Shown here piece after piece: positions 33,882 through 44,300 of a stretch of DNA of 64,000 nucleotides. The notes below the pieces were generated by a model. That model was given only the letters and a program-made list of their open reading frames with translations, did no database searches and had not been told where the DNA came from. Position 1 is the first letter of the stretch, and each line of letters begins with the position of its first letter. The DNA is taken from NCBI RefSeq assembly GCF_016756615.1, contig NZ_AP023262.1:8123501-8187500 (forward strand), given 5' to 3'. This DNA is from Mesorhizobium sp. L-8-3. GTDB lineage: Bacteria > Pseudomonadota > Alphaproteobacteria > Rhizobiales > Rhizobiaceae. The position numbers and the translations under genes are program-made.

Positions 33882-35089
33882 GAGCGCTTTTCAAAAGTCC
33901 CAACTCTATGATTCAATAGAGAAAAGTTAGGATTGATTCGGCTATGTCTCGTCGTAACTTGGCGCAACCTTCACTCGCCGATGCATTGGTGCGTGACGTG
34001 AGCAGGGGTAACAAGTTTCTGGAAGAAGTGCAGAAGTTGATCGATTGGTCGGCTTTCGAGGTGCTGTTCCGGGAAATCCATAACGATGCTCTGGGGGCGC
34101 CCGGCTACCCGCCGATAGCAATGTTCAAGATTGCGCTCTTGCAGCAATGGTACGGCCTGTCCGATCCGGCGGCGGAAGAAGCGGTGGCCGACCGGCTGTC
34201 GTTCCGCCGCTTCTGTGGGTTTCCGCTCGATCAAAAGACACCGGACCACATGTCGATCTGGCGCTTCCGCCAGAGGCTGGTCGAACTGGCGCTTCAAGAT
34301 AAGCTGCTTGCCGAATTGAACCGGCAGTTGGAAGGGCGCGGTCTTCTGGTAAGGCGCGGCACGCTGGTTGACGCCACCATCATCTCGGCGGCGGTGGCCA
34401 GGCCCGACTACGAGAAGGGCCAGGTGTCGGCGCGCGATCCGGATGCAGGCTTCACGCACAAGCACGGCAAGACCTATTTCGGCTACAAGGCCCATCTCGC
34501 CGGCGACGCGGAGAGCGGGCTGATACGCCAGGCGGAGATGAGCTCGGCCGATCTGCATGACAGCCAGATGGGCGCTGTGCTCATTCAAGGTGACGAAGAG
34601 GCCTATTACGCCGACAAGGCCTATGACAGTCAGGCGCTGCGCGACGAACTGGCGGATCGAGGCATCAAGGACCGGATTGCCTACAAGGCCAAGCGGGGCA
34701 AGCAGCAGCCGAATTGGCAGAAGTGGATGAACAAGGTCGCCGCCAGCGTGCGGGCCGGCATCGAGCGGACCAACGCGACGATGAAGAACTGGTACGGCAT
34801 GGCCCGGGTTCGCTATCTCGGCCTGGCGCGCAACCACTGCCATCTGCAGCTTGTCGCCTGCGCGATAAATGCCAAACGGGCGCTCGTTCTCGTCAAGGCC
34901 GGCACGGCCTGAGGGGAAGGCTGCGTCCAAAATCAGGAAATCGAGGGCAAAATCGGGAGCAAGTGAGCAGAAACTGAGCCGATAGGCTGGAGAAAGTTGC
35001 GCGGATCGGCGGCGACGGGCCGCTGATGCCCGCCACATACGGGCGAAGAACGTCTAAGGGCGGGACGCCCCAACTTTAGAAAAGCACTC
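33882..35089. mobile_element. IS5-family insertion sequence, apparently complete
   Basis: Terminal inverted repeats: left GAGCGCTTTTCAAAAGT (33882-33898) and right end ACTTTAGAAAAGCACTC (35073-35089), matching at 15 of 17 positions. AAGTG is directly repeated just outside both ends (33877-33881 and 35090-35094), which looks like a target duplication. One transposase gene is inside. Confidence 0.8.
33944..34912 (+). CDS. IS5-family transposase
   Basis: 322 residues with the DUF772 N-terminal domain (LAQPSLADALVRDVSRGNKF, LSDPAAEEAVADRLSFRRFC) and the DDE core: GTLVDATIISAA (first Asp), EAYYADKAYDSQALRDELAD (second Asp) and VRAGIERTNATMKNWYGMAR (Glu region). The frame is uninterrupted, so it may be active. 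It lies between the relaxase remnant and the tRNA-derived attachment site. Confidence 0.92.
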   Translation: MSRRNLAQPSLADALVRDVSRGNKFLEEVQKLIDWSAFEVLFREIHNDALGAPGYPPIAMFKIALLQQWYGLSDPAAEEAVADRLSFRRFCGFPLDQKTPDHMSIWRFRQRLVELALQDKLLAELNRQLEGRGLLVRRGTLVDATIISAAVARPDYEKGQVSARDPDAGFTHKHGKTYFGYKAHLAGDAESGLIRQAEMSSADLHDSQMGAVLIQGDEEAYYADKAYDSQALRDELADRGIKDRIAYKAKRGKQQPNWQKWMNKVAASVRAGIERTNATMKNWYGMARVRYLGLARNHCHLQLVACAINAKRALVLVKAGTA

Positions 35090-35157
35090 AAGTGGATTTC
35101 TATGCTGGGGAGCCATTGCGGCGAGGGCAGAAAATTAAGTGATTTCCGTTAGTTAAG

Positions 35158-35203
35158 TGGCGCGCCCGAAGAGATTCGAACTCCTGACCCCCAGATTCGT
35201 AGT
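35158..35203 (-). repeat. 3' half of tRNA-Arg(ACG): attachment-site copy
   Basis: The minus strand reads CTACGAA (anticodon loop, ACG), TCTGG, a variable loop, AGGAG-TTCGAAT-CTCTT (T arm), CGGGCGC, G and encoded CCA. The 5' half of the tRNA is absent: sequence right of 35203 does not continue it. Such a tRNA 3' copy is the typical attL/attR left by a tyrosine recombinase. Because the CCA end points left, the integrated element must lie to the right. Confidence 0.75.
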
Positions 35204-35331
35204 TTATTTTCGGCGCTTCGCCATTGTATCCGTGTTTTCGCTGCGATTCAGAATTCATGTTGTTTCTTAGTTATTTGCGCGATGCGTCGGGATTTGGCGT
35301 GGACACACCACCTAATCCCGTGCGAGTCTAA

Positions 35332-35356
35332 GACCGGCTGAAAAACCGGCTGAATT
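35332..35356. repeat. Short direct repeat near the integrase gene
   Basis: ACCGGCTGAA occurs twice about 13 bases apart just upstream of the integrase start. It could be an arm-type recombinase site; its role is unproven. Confidence 0.3.
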
Positions 35357-35393
35357 TTTGCGCATAGGCCTCCAGACCCGCAGGAAATACGAC

Positions 35394-36770
35394 ATGGCCG
35401 ATATCCGTATCCTCCTTAACGACAGAGTCATCAGTGACCTCGAGCCGCCAAGTTCGGGCCAGTACCGCGCACGCGACACACAGCTGAAGGGCTTCCATGT
35501 CGTGGTCGGGAGGCGGAGGAAGATTTTCGCCGTCCAGGGCGATCTGCGAAGAGACGGCAAGCGTGTAGCGTCGATCTCGGTGCGCATAGGTAACGTAGAA
35601 TCCATGTCCACACGCGAGGCGCGCGCAACCGCCAAGACGTATCTCGCTCAGATCGCGAAGGGTGAGCACCCCAATCCGAAACCCGAAGACGCTACGGCAA
35701 AAGCAAGCGGGACCGCGGACGATGGGGATGGAGCGGTCTCGTCCGCCGGGGAGGTGGGTTCAAAGGGAGTGACACTGAAAGAGGCGTGGGTGCGTTATCG
35801 TGATGCGCACCTCATCCGTAAGGGGCGGAGCGAGGGAACCATTGAGGGCTACCGCGATCACGTCGAGCGCCTGTTCAAGGATTGGCTCGACACGCCTCTG
35901 CAGGAACTCGCCGAGGATCCCGCCAAGGTCATCAACCGGCATGATGCGATCACCCAAGAGAACGGCCCCTATATCGCAAATGGCAGCATGCGCACACTGC
36001 GCGCCATCTACAATCATGCTCGCAAGACGCACCGCTACCTTCCCCCGGACAACCCGGCGAGCGTCGTTGATTGGAACTCCGAAAAAAGACGCAACACAGC
36101 GATGGGGCTGGACGATTTACCCCATTGGTTCCGCCAAGTGGCGACACTCCCTAGCCCGATCCGCCGCGAGTTCCACCTCTTCTCTCTACTTTCCGGTTGC
36201 CGGCCAACGGCGCTGATGGAGGCGAAACCGCAGCATCTCGACCTCGGTCGCCGCGTCTTGCACATCCCGCGACCAAAAGGTGGCGCCGATCGTGCATTCG
36301 ATATTCCGCTGTCGCGCCAGATGATCCTGTGCCTGATGCGCGTGATCCGATTTGGCCGCCATCTCTATCCCCTCGATGCGCGGAACTGGCTCTTCCCGGC
36401 GGACAGCGATAGCGGGCACTTGGCCGAGCAGAAGGAAGATCGGGACGTCCTCGCCAAGTGGGGGAACGATTTGCGCCAGACATTCCGGACATTGGCGACC
36501 CCGGCCGGTGTCTCACCTTTCGACGCGCATTTGCTGATGAACCACGCCGTCCCCGGAGCCAACGCGGGCTACATCTCAAGGCATAAGCTGCTTGAAGATC
36601 ATCTCCGCGCCCAGCAGCAGGCGATCACCAGCCTGATGTTTGGTGCTTTGGGCAACCAGATCAGCAAAGACAGATCAGTCCGTCAATGGCTCGGCCCGCG
36701 TGCGACGCATCAGGCAATAGAGGACGCCAAGCGAGAGATCGGTCGGGAGATCTTGCGCGCCGCCGCATAG
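35394..36770 (+). CDS. Tyrosine recombinase / integrase
   Basis: 458 residues. An N-terminal DUF4102-like arm-binding part (DTQLKGFHVVVGRRRKIFAV) is followed by a core-binding domain (EGTIEGYRDHVERLFKDWLD) and the catalytic domain with Arg in LLSGCRPTALMEAK, the second box DLRQTFRTLATPAGVSPFDA, LLMNHAV and the Tyr in NAGYISRHKLLEDH. It catalyses integration and excision at a tRNA site. ATG 35394 follows AGGAAATACG. It lies 190 bases right of the tRNA-Arg half, reading away from it, which fits an island that starts here. Confidence 0.88.
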   Translation: MADIRILLNDRVISDLEPPSSGQYRARDTQLKGFHVVVGRRRKIFAVQGDLRRDGKRVASISVRIGNVESMSTREARATAKTYLAQIAKGEHPNPKPEDATAKASGTADDGDGAVSSAGEVGSKGVTLKEAWVRYRDAHLIRKGRSEGTIEGYRDHVERLFKDWLDTPLQELAEDPAKVINRHDAITQENGPYIANGSMRTLRAIYNHARKTHRYLPPDNPASVVDWNSEKRRNTAMGLDDLPHWFRQVATLPSPIRREFHLFSLLSGCRPTALMEAKPQHLDLGRRVLHIPRPKGGADRAFDIPLSRQMILCLMRVIRFGRHLYPLDARNWLFPADSDSGHLAEQKEDRDVLAKWGNDLRQTFRTLATPAGVSPFDAHLLMNHAVPGANAGYISRHKLLEDHLRAQQQAITSLMFGALGNQISKDRSVRQWLGPRATHQAIEDAKREIGREILRAAA

Positions 36771-36794
36771 GTTAACCACTCCGAAGGCCGGGGC

Positions 36795-37442
36795 CTACTC
36801 GTACAGACCCCAGTTGCGATCGGGATCATTGCGGCGATTGTCTGCCTCCGGTGGGCTGACCTCGGAATGCCGAGGCTTGCCGTCTGAACCGATCCAGTCG
36901 AAGCGAACGCGCCAACCAGTGCTCTTGCCGCTGTTGCTCGTATAGCCAGTCACCTGTTTGTGCACGGTAACGCCCGCCAGCACCATCGAACCGGATCCGG
37001 GGCCATTGTTTTGTATGAACACACGATCGATCAGCCGATGATCGTTAAGATCGCTCTCGACGATCAGCGACGGATCCTTGACTGCTTGCTCCTTACGTCG
37101 GCGCTCCGCGATCTGCTTCCGTAGGCTGTCGCTCATCGCCACATAGGCTTCGGCAGCCAGCGCGTCGCTCGGTCTTTCGCCGCGCTTCATCGGAAGCCGC
37201 CCTTTCTTATATGCAACCAAGATCGCCATTGCAGCATCGGGGCCGACCTCCAGCACGAGGTCCAGAAGGCTTCGATCGCGCGAATGAATGTCCGCACGCT
37301 CCTCCGTCGAAAGCAAGTCACCTTCAAGAATCAGCCTGCGCGCCTTTATCGGCATGACGCCCGGCAAGTCAGCAAGAAAGTCGGTCAATGAACGCATGCT
37401 CAAGCCATCGGAATCGGAAACAGATGTACTGGCATCTCCCAT
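36795..37442 (-). CDS. Unrecognised protein
   Basis: 215 residues from ATG 37442; the open frame extends to 37544. I do not recognise the family. Its middle part is charged and helical (ALAAEAYVAMSDSLRKQIAE, RRRKEQAVKDPSLIVESDLN) and its end is beta-rich (SGSMVLAGVTVHKQVTGYTS, GWRVRFDWIGSDGKPRHSEV). It is convergent with the integrase (24-base gap) and divergent from the sigma-like gene, with 151 bases between. Position suggests an accessory protein of the island, but no role can be assigned. Confidence 0.6.
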   Translation of the reverse strand: MGDASTSVSDSDGLSMRSLTDFLADLPGVMPIKARRLILEGDLLSTEERADIHSRDRSLLDLVLEVGPDAAMAILVAYKKGRLPMKRGERPSDALAAEAYVAMSDSLRKQIAERRRKEQAVKDPSLIVESDLNDHRLIDRVFIQNNGPGSGSMVLAGVTVHKQVTGYTSNSGKSTGWRVRFDWIGSDGKPRHSEVSPPEADNRRNDPDRNWGLYE

Positions 37443-37593
37443 AGATACGCAATGGTTGCTACGATGGAGTGGCGTCCGGATTGTGGTGTTAGGGGGATAG
37501 GGCGGCAAGTCGCTGCAAGAATTTTTTGCCGGTGACGTTCCCAATTTCCCTCCGAGTAGCGCAAGCTTCTTTAGGAGGGCTGACTAGCGACCA

Positions 37594-38148
37594 ATGGACG
37601 ATGAGGCGACGCATCTTACCCCCGGCGAGGTTCGCCGCATCATCGGCCGGCTGCGCGGGCCGGATATCGTGCGGCTTGCGACGCTGGCCCGGGTCTGGGC
37701 GACTGGTCTGCGGCAGCACGATGCGGACGACCTGCTCAACGAAGCACTCGACCGCGTGCTGTCCGGACGGCGGTCCTGGCCGGTCGAGGTTCCGCTGTCG
37801 GCCTTCCTGTCGCAGGTCATGCGCAGCATCGCCAGCCAATGGCGCCAGGAGGCTCGCCGTGAACCGCTCAAGGAGGATGAGGCCGGAGAGATGCTCGACG
37901 AAGAGAGTCACAATCCAAGCGCCTGCTACGAGATTGGCGACCTGATCGGGCGGATGCGGCGGGCACTCGGAACCGACCCGCCGGCGCTAGGCGTCTTCGA
38001 GCACATCCTCGCGGACAGCGACCGCGAGGATGTGCAGGCCGCCCTCGGCATGAACGCCACACAATATGACACCGCGCGCCGGCGAATGCTGCGCCAGTTG
38101 TTCGAAGCATTTCACGCAGGATGGAATCATGAGCCCCAGCGTCACTGA
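37594..38148 (+). CDS. Sigma-70-like / ECF-like protein
   Basis: 184 residues with a sigma-factor-like arrangement: region-2-like LARVWATGLRQHDADDLLNE, ALDRVLSGRRSWPVEVPLSA, FLSQVMRSIASQWRQEARRE, and a C-terminal part (FEHILADSDREDVQAALGMN, ATQYDTARRRMLRQLFEAFH) like the region-4 HTH. Similar short sigma-like proteins occur at the head of phage-defence and mobile-element operons. It overlaps the helicase gene by 20 bases, so the two are cotranslated. It could drive or sense expression of the following large genes; this is inference. Confidence 0.65.
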   Translation: MDDEATHLTPGEVRRIIGRLRGPDIVRLATLARVWATGLRQHDADDLLNEALDRVLSGRRSWPVEVPLSAFLSQVMRSIASQWRQEARREPLKEDEAGEMLDEESHNPSACYEIGDLIGRMRRALGTDPPALGVFEHILADSDREDVQAALGMNATQYDTARRRMLRQLFEAFHAGWNHEPQRH

Positions 38149-41100
38149 CGATCGCGCAATAGCGCTTCTGGCGGAGGGCGTCCTCGACGCCAGCCCGGAG
38201 GAGATCGTGCGCGTCGCCGTCGCCAATGGCGTTAACGTGGAGGCGCTCGAGATGAAGGTTCGCGCCATGATCGAGGCGCGCGTGGCCGCGGCCGAGCGGT
38301 CGGAACGAAGCAGCTTCACGATCGGTGAGACCGTGGCCCTGCGTTCCGACCAGAAGCGGATCGGCGTGGTCACATCAATCACGCCGAGCAACCGCGAGAC
38401 CCGCTACGGCGTGTTCATCGACGGCCGCATGGAGATGCTTTACGCGAGCCAGCTGCTGCCGGCCGACGTCGCCCCGGCGGCGATCGGCGCGAGCGTTAAC
38501 GAGCTGAACGCGCGGCTTACCGCGCTGCAGCTCGCCGCGCCCAGCCTCGCCAACCTCTATTCGCTCCAAGCCGGCCGCATAGACTTCATTCCCTATCAAT
38601 TTCGTCCGGTCCTGCAGTTTATCCGGGCCGACCGGCCGCGGCTTCTGGTCGCCGATGAGGTCGGCGTTGGCAAGACCATCGAAGCCGGATTGCTGCTGCG
38701 GGAGCTTCAGGCGCGCCGGCCGCTGCGCTCAGTCCTGATCGCCTGCTCCAAGGCTCTCGTCGTTGAGGAGAAGTGGCATCGCGAGATGCGCCGCTTCGAT
38801 GAGGAGTTCGTGACCCTGTCCAGCAGGGATCTGCACCATTGCCTCGACCAGACGGATCTGGATGGGGAATGGCCGGAGCGCTACGCCCGCGCGATCCTGC
38901 CCTTTTCTCTCGTCAACGAGAACCTGCTGCACGGCTTTCCGACGCGGGGCGTCGCCCGGTCGAAAGGGCTGGCGACGCTCGATACGCCGCCCCGGTTCGA
39001 CCTGCTAATTGTCGACGAGGCGCACAATGCGCGCAACACCGACACCAACCTTCATCAGGGCCTGCGGCTCCTCGCCGACAATGCCGAAGCGGTCGTGCTG
39101 CTGACCGCCACGCCGGTCCAGCTCGGCACGGGCGACCTCTTCTCGTTGCTCAATCTGCTTCGGCCCGACCTGGTCATCGACCGTCCGACGTTCGAGCGGA
39201 TGGCCGCGCCCAATGGTGAGATCAATGCCGCGGTTGCCGCGATCCGCGCCAGCCAGCCCGGCTGGCAGCAGGAAGCGCTCGACCATCTCGGCCGGGCCTC
39301 GGCGACCGATTGGGGACGCGTCATGCTGGCGCCGTCGCCTGAGTATCGCGCGGTCATGGCGGCGATCGGCGAGACGCGCGACGATGAGGGCCGCGTTCGT
39401 CTCATCCACCGCGTCGAGGCGTTGCACAGCTTTGCCTCGATGATCAGCCGCACCCGCCGTCGCGACATCGGCGCGTTCACGACGCGCAAGCCGCGGACCG
39501 AGGCCGTGCCCTTCACCCCCGAGCAGCAGGCGGTTCATGACGCTGTCCTGGAGGTGCAGCGCGCGGTCTATCAGCGCACGCATGGCTCCGGCCCGCTCGG
39601 CTTCCTGATGACGACGATCCGCCGGCAGGCCGCGAGCTCGCTGCACGGGCTTGTGCCGTTCCTGGAGACGATCCTCACCAGGCGCCTGTCGGAGATCGAG
39701 CGCGTTGAGATCGACGACGAGGCCGTGGACGCGCTGGACAACGGCGTCGATGCGGTCCGCGATGAAATCGCCGCAGTGCTGACGCAGGCGCGCCTTCTGC
39801 CCGAGAGCGATCCGAAACTGGATCGCCTGCTCTCCATCGTCGCGGAGAAAACGATGATGGCGAACCGGCGATTGCTAGTGTTCAGCGCGTTCCGCCACAC
39901 ACTGACCTATCTGGAGCGCGCCTTGCGCCGACAGGGTGTGCGCGCGGGGCTTATCCACGGCGATGTCGCCGACGACGATCGCCGGGCGCTGCGGCGTGCC
40001 TTCGCGCTGGACCCCACGGACCCCGACGCCATTGACGTGCTGCTGTCCTCCGAGGTCGGTTCGGAAGGATTAGACTTCCAGTTCTGCGACGCCCTAGTGA
40101 ACTACGACATCCCCTGGAATCCGATGCGGATCGAGCAGCGCATCGGCCGTATCGACCGCTACGGTCAGACCAGCGAGACCGTGGCGATCTACAATTTCGT
40201 CACGCCTGGCACGGTCGACTTCGACATCTATGAGCGCTGCCTGCTGCGCATTGGCATCTTCGAGCGCGCCATCGGCAGCAGCGAAGCGATCCTGGGCGAG
40301 ATCGCGACGCGACTGCAGCAGGTGGCGGAGGATTTCTCGCTCACTGACAACGAACGCAGCGCCCGGCTGCGGCAGCTCGCAGACAACGAGATCCGGCAGA
40401 TCGCCGAGACCGAGGCGCTGGAAGAGCGTGAAGCCGAGCTGTTCGGCGTGCGCATCGCGCGCCGCATCGACGATGAGATCGCCAAAGCGTCGAGCCGGTG
40501 GCTGGAGCCTGCCGCGCTGGAGCGGCTCGTCGGCCTTCATCTTGAACGCACGCTGGAGGTTGGCCGCACGCCGATTTCGGGCCAAGGGCCAGTCAAGACG
40601 CTACGCCTGTCGGCGGACGCGCGGCGGCGGCTTGTGCCGGCGCGCGCGCGAGGCGTGCGTCCGACCCTCGCCGAGCGAGATTGGGAAGCTTGGCTGCGCG
40701 GCGATCAGCAGATGCTCGGCCTCACCTTCGATCGCGAGGCCGCCAATGCCGATCGGAAGCTGGCGTTCATCACCCCGGTCCACCCGTTGACGCAGGCCGC
40801 CGCCCGGGCCCTGGCTGGCGACGAGGAAATCCATGTCTCTCTCGCCGCGCCAGCGTCCGGCCTCCCGGCCGGCGCATATCCGTTCGCGATCTACCAGTGG
40901 CAGTTGGTCGGGCTGAAAGAGGATGCGATCCTCGTGCCCGTCGTCGCCGAGCCCGACGTCGCGCGCGCCTTCATGGACCTCCTGCTCTCGGCACGAGATG
41001 CCGAGGCGATGGCGCCGCCCACCGCATCGATGCTGGAGGCGCTGGACAGCTGGCATCACGAGCTGTGGCTGGCGCGGCGCACGGCGCATATTGCCGAGGC

Positions 41101-41341
41101 TGCGGAGATCGCGCGGTTTCGCCGCGACAGCCTTAATGCAAGCCACAGGGCGCGCATGGCCGTCCTTGACGAGCAGCTTGCGCTCGCGAGCGAGGAGCGG
41201 ATCCGGCGCATGCGCACCGCCCAGATCGCGCGCGCGGCGGCCGACCACAAGGAGGCTTTGGCGAGCCTCGCACGGGACGAAGTGCGGGCAGACATCCTCG
41301 CCCGGCGGGTTGCAGCGGGCGTCATCGAGCTGGAGGGCTGA
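38129..41341 (+). CDS. RapA/HepA-like SNF2 helicase
   Basis: 1070 residues. The helicase core begins at about 150 (FIPYQFRPVLQFI); Walker A is LLVADEVGVGKTIEAGLLLR (Lys 182), motif II is LLIVDEAHNAR (Asp 296), motif III is VLLTATPVQLGTGDLFSLLN. The C-terminal helicase half has LIHGDVADDDRR, LLSSEVGSEGLDFQFCDALV and RIEQRIGRIDRYGQT. About residues 60-110 form a small beta domain (ETVALRSDQKRIGVVTSITP). After residue 720 a long helical region follows. SNF2 ATPases of this kind translocate on duplex DNA and occur in DISARM (DrmD) and related defence systems. ATG 38129 is used (GGATGGA upstream). Confidence 0.88.
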   Translation: MSPSVTDDRAIALLAEGVLDASPEEIVRVAVANGVNVEALEMKVRAMIEARVAAAERSERSSFTIGETVALRSDQKRIGVVTSITPSNRETRYGVFIDGRMEMLYASQLLPADVAPAAIGASVNELNARLTALQLAAPSLANLYSLQAGRIDFIPYQFRPVLQFIRADRPRLLVADEVGVGKTIEAGLLLRELQARRPLRSVLIACSKALVVEEKWHREMRRFDEEFVTLSSRDLHHCLDQTDLDGEWPERYARAILPFSLVNENLLHGFPTRGVARSKGLATLDTPPRFDLLIVDEAHNARNTDTNLHQGLRLLADNAEAVVLLTATPVQLGTGDLFSLLNLLRPDLVIDRPTFERMAAPNGEINAAVAAIRASQPGWQQEALDHLGRASATDWGRVMLAPSPEYRAVMAAIGETRDDEGRVRLIHRVEALHSFASMISRTRRRDIGAFTTRKPRTEAVPFTPEQQAVHDAVLEVQRAVYQRTHGSGPLGFLMTTIRRQAASSLHGLVPFLETILTRRLSEIERVEIDDEAVDALDNGVDAVRDEIAAVLTQARLLPESDPKLDRLLSIVAEKTMMANRRLLVFSAFRHTLTYLERALRRQGVRAGLIHGDVADDDRRALRRAFALDPTDPDAIDVLLSSEVGSEGLDFQFCDALVNYDIPWNPMRIEQRIGRIDRYGQTSETVAIYNFVTPGTVDFDIYERCLLRIGIFERAIGSSEAILGEIATRLQQVAEDFSLTDNERSARLRQLADNEIRQIAETEALEEREAELFGVRIARRIDDEIAKASSRWLEPAALERLVGLHLERTLEVGRTPISGQGPVKTLRLSADARRRLVPARARGVRPTLAERDWEAWLRGDQQMLGLTFDREAANADRKLAFITPVHPLTQAAARALAGDEEIHVSLAAPASGLPAGAYPFAIYQWQLVGLKEDAILVPVVAEPDVARAFMDLLLSARDAEAMAPPTASMLEALDSWHHELWLARRTAHIAEAAEIARFRRDSLNASHRARMAVLDEQLALASEERIRRMRTAQIARAAADHKEALASLARDEVRADILARRVAAGVIELEG

Positions 41342-41344
41342 ATC

Positions 41345-44300
41345 GTGGAGAGCTTAGACTCGTGGTTCGAGGAGTTGCGGCAGGTAAACGCTGATCTTTT
41401 GACGGCGGCGAAAAGGGCCAAGGCGGAAAAGTTTCTTCGCCGGTCAGCCGTCGAGAAATATGTCGAACCGACGCATTTTATCTTCGAGCTGTTGCAGAAC
41501 GCTGACGATCAGGAAGCAAAGAAGGTACAATTCAGACTGTTGCCCGACCGCGTCGAGTTCTTGCACTGGGGCAAGCCTTTCAGGCGCGATGACGTCGAGC
41601 GGATCACGCGGCTCGGTGACAGCGACAAGCCCAACGAAGTCCACAAGATCGGGAGCTTCGGGATCGGCTTCAAATCGGTGTTCGCCGTGACCGACCGGCC
41701 CGAAGTGTATTGCCAACTCGACGGCAGGCCGTTCGCATTTGCCCTCGAGGAGCTCATTGTCCCCGTCGCGCTGCCATTGAGTGAGCGACATGGGAAAGAA
41801 ACGCTCTTTTTGCTCCCCTACAGCAAAGGAGCAAGCGGCGAACGATCATCGGAGGCGGCAGCACAACTGACCAAAACCGGTCCTGAAGTTCTGATGTTTC
41901 TCAATCATATCGAGGAATTGGTTTGGGAAGACGGTGTAGGCAATGGCGAAAGGTACCGCCGCATACCCGGCGCAGATGGAATTGCAATCTTCGAGCGAAC
42001 CAAAATTGACGCTGGAAAGGAGAAAAAGCACGATCCGATAGCTTACCGGTTGTTTCGACGGCCAGTCACGCTCCCAGATGGGAGACCATCGGAAACCTGC
42101 ATTGCGTTCCGACTTAACGCCGATGGGCAAGCGGTTGGGGAAAGCTCTCCCGCCAAGCTGTGGGTCTATTTTGAAACGGAGGAACAGCTCGGTTTTCGGT
42201 TCCGTGTGCATGGGCCGTTCAAGCTCACGGATAATCGAGCCAACGTGATGCGCAGCGAGCCGTTCAACCAGCAACTGATACGCGAAATCTCCGGTCTAAT
42301 CGCGACCGCTCTAACTGAGCTTCGGAATGAGAAGCGGCTGGTGCGGGAGACCCTGAATGCATTGCCAATTCCCACCGACGATATAGCGGAAAATTGGACC
42401 GGACTTGCAGAGACCATTTGGCAAGCGCTGCGCCAACAACAGGTGCTTCCGACCGCAGCTGGGGCATACGCCAATCCAATCTCACTGAGCCAGGGCATCC
42501 AGGATCTGCGAGCCGTCTTGGACGACAAAGATCTTTCGCTACTTGCCGACCAGGATAAATTTTGGGCGGTTTCTGCAGGGCAACGGAACAGCCGTATCGA
42601 CCGGCTGCATTCACACGTCGGTATCGACGAGCTCACGCTCGAGGGACTGCTCAAACAGCTCGAAAGCACCGCACAGCGCCCCGGTCGCCTCCAGTCATGG
42701 CTTGCCGACCATGACGATGGTTGGACTCAAAAGCTCTATCTGCTCTTGAACGGCATCAAGGGCCATCAAGTCACGCGGCTTGGCTCCCTACCAATGGTGC
42801 GCACCGCCGGCGGAGACCATGTGCATGCCAATGCGGTGCGGTTTTCGCCCTCCGATGACGGCACAGACCGCGACATCGAGATCCCAGGTGTCAACATCGT
42901 TGCCCCCGGTCTTCTCGCTGGGAGAAAGCAGGTACGCGAGGAGGTTACCGCGTTTCTGCGGCGTATCGACGTCAAAGATGTCAACGAGGAGGACTACATT
43001 CGGGCTCTTTTGGCGCTGCACTACCAGCCGGGTCACCGCGTTGCCGATATGAATGCCCATCGGCGGCACCTAGAGCGCTTTGCCGGCTGGCTCGGTGCCC
43101 ACCCGTATCAGGCAGCGATATTTAAGGGCGCGTGCCTCTTTCTGGCCGAAGGGTCAGACCAGCTGCAAACGGGCGGGATGCTCTTTATCGACAAACCCTT
43201 TCTCGAAACGGGCCTTGCGGCCGTCTACGGTCCCCAGGGCCCATTGAAAAACGAGAAAAGACCGCTCGGAAAACGCTATCGAGGCATCAAGGGTGTTCTA
43301 GATTTCGCGCGCACACTGGGCGTGATCCAACATCTGCAGCCAGCTCGCGTGTCAACGAGCCTTCACCCCGAGCAGAGCGCACTTTGGGCCGACTACTATC
43401 GCTATGGTGCCCGCTGGGGGAATTCGACCAATACCGATTGGACAATTCCGGGTTTGGAGCGATTGCTCGCCCAGCCCGATGCGGCGGTGTCCTTATGCTT
43501 GTGGCGGAGCCTCCAAGCGTTCGATCGCTCCGTCTTCTTTGCGAAATTCAGGCATGCGGAAAGCTATCCCATGCGGGAAAAGCCGGCCTCTTTCCTCTAT
43601 CAACTCAAGTCGTTAGCGTGGGTGCCCTGCGCCTCGGGCGGCTTCAAGAAACCCGAGGATATCACAGAGCAGGAACTGCCGCCTGAGTTTGATACAACCG
43701 ATCGCACAGGCTGGCTTGAAATGATCGGGCTTGGCAGCAACGCGAAGCGCAAGGCGGCCGAGTACCAACAACAACGTCAGATCGTCCTGCGCGCGGGCAT
43801 CCCAGATGAATTCGCCGAACAATTCCAAGAGCTATCGGAAGAGCAAAGGCGCTCGGTTCTCGAAGCGGGATTCCGGGAATTGGCAACCAGCACGATCTTG
43901 CAACCTACATTTCCCGAACGCGAGGCGCCCAATCCGGAACGACGTGCGACACGCATGGCCGAACGCGCGCGAGCGGCACCTCAGAAGACCTACGAGACCC
44001 GTGAGCGTAGCGTCCGCACGTCTGACAACGAGAGCCGCCAATTGGCAAGGCCATATCTTGTCGATCTATATACCAATTCTGCCAACCAGATGGTCTGTCA
44101 AGCTTGCCATCAGGTAATGCCGTTCAGTCTCGCTGACGGATCGCCCTACTTCGAAGCGCCGGAGTTGCTGCCCGAGGCGTCAGCAGAATTGGTCGAAAAC
44201 CATCTGGCACTCTGTCCGACTTGTTGCGCGAAGTGGCACCATGCGCGGGCCACTTCCGATGCGGAGGTGGTCTCGGCGCTGCGCTCGGCGGAGGCGCCAC

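Noticed and set aside
35158..35234. A complete tRNA-Arg gene on the minus strand
   Set aside because: Only the 3' half is present; the bases that should form the 5' half do not pair with it, so it is annotated as an attachment-site copy.
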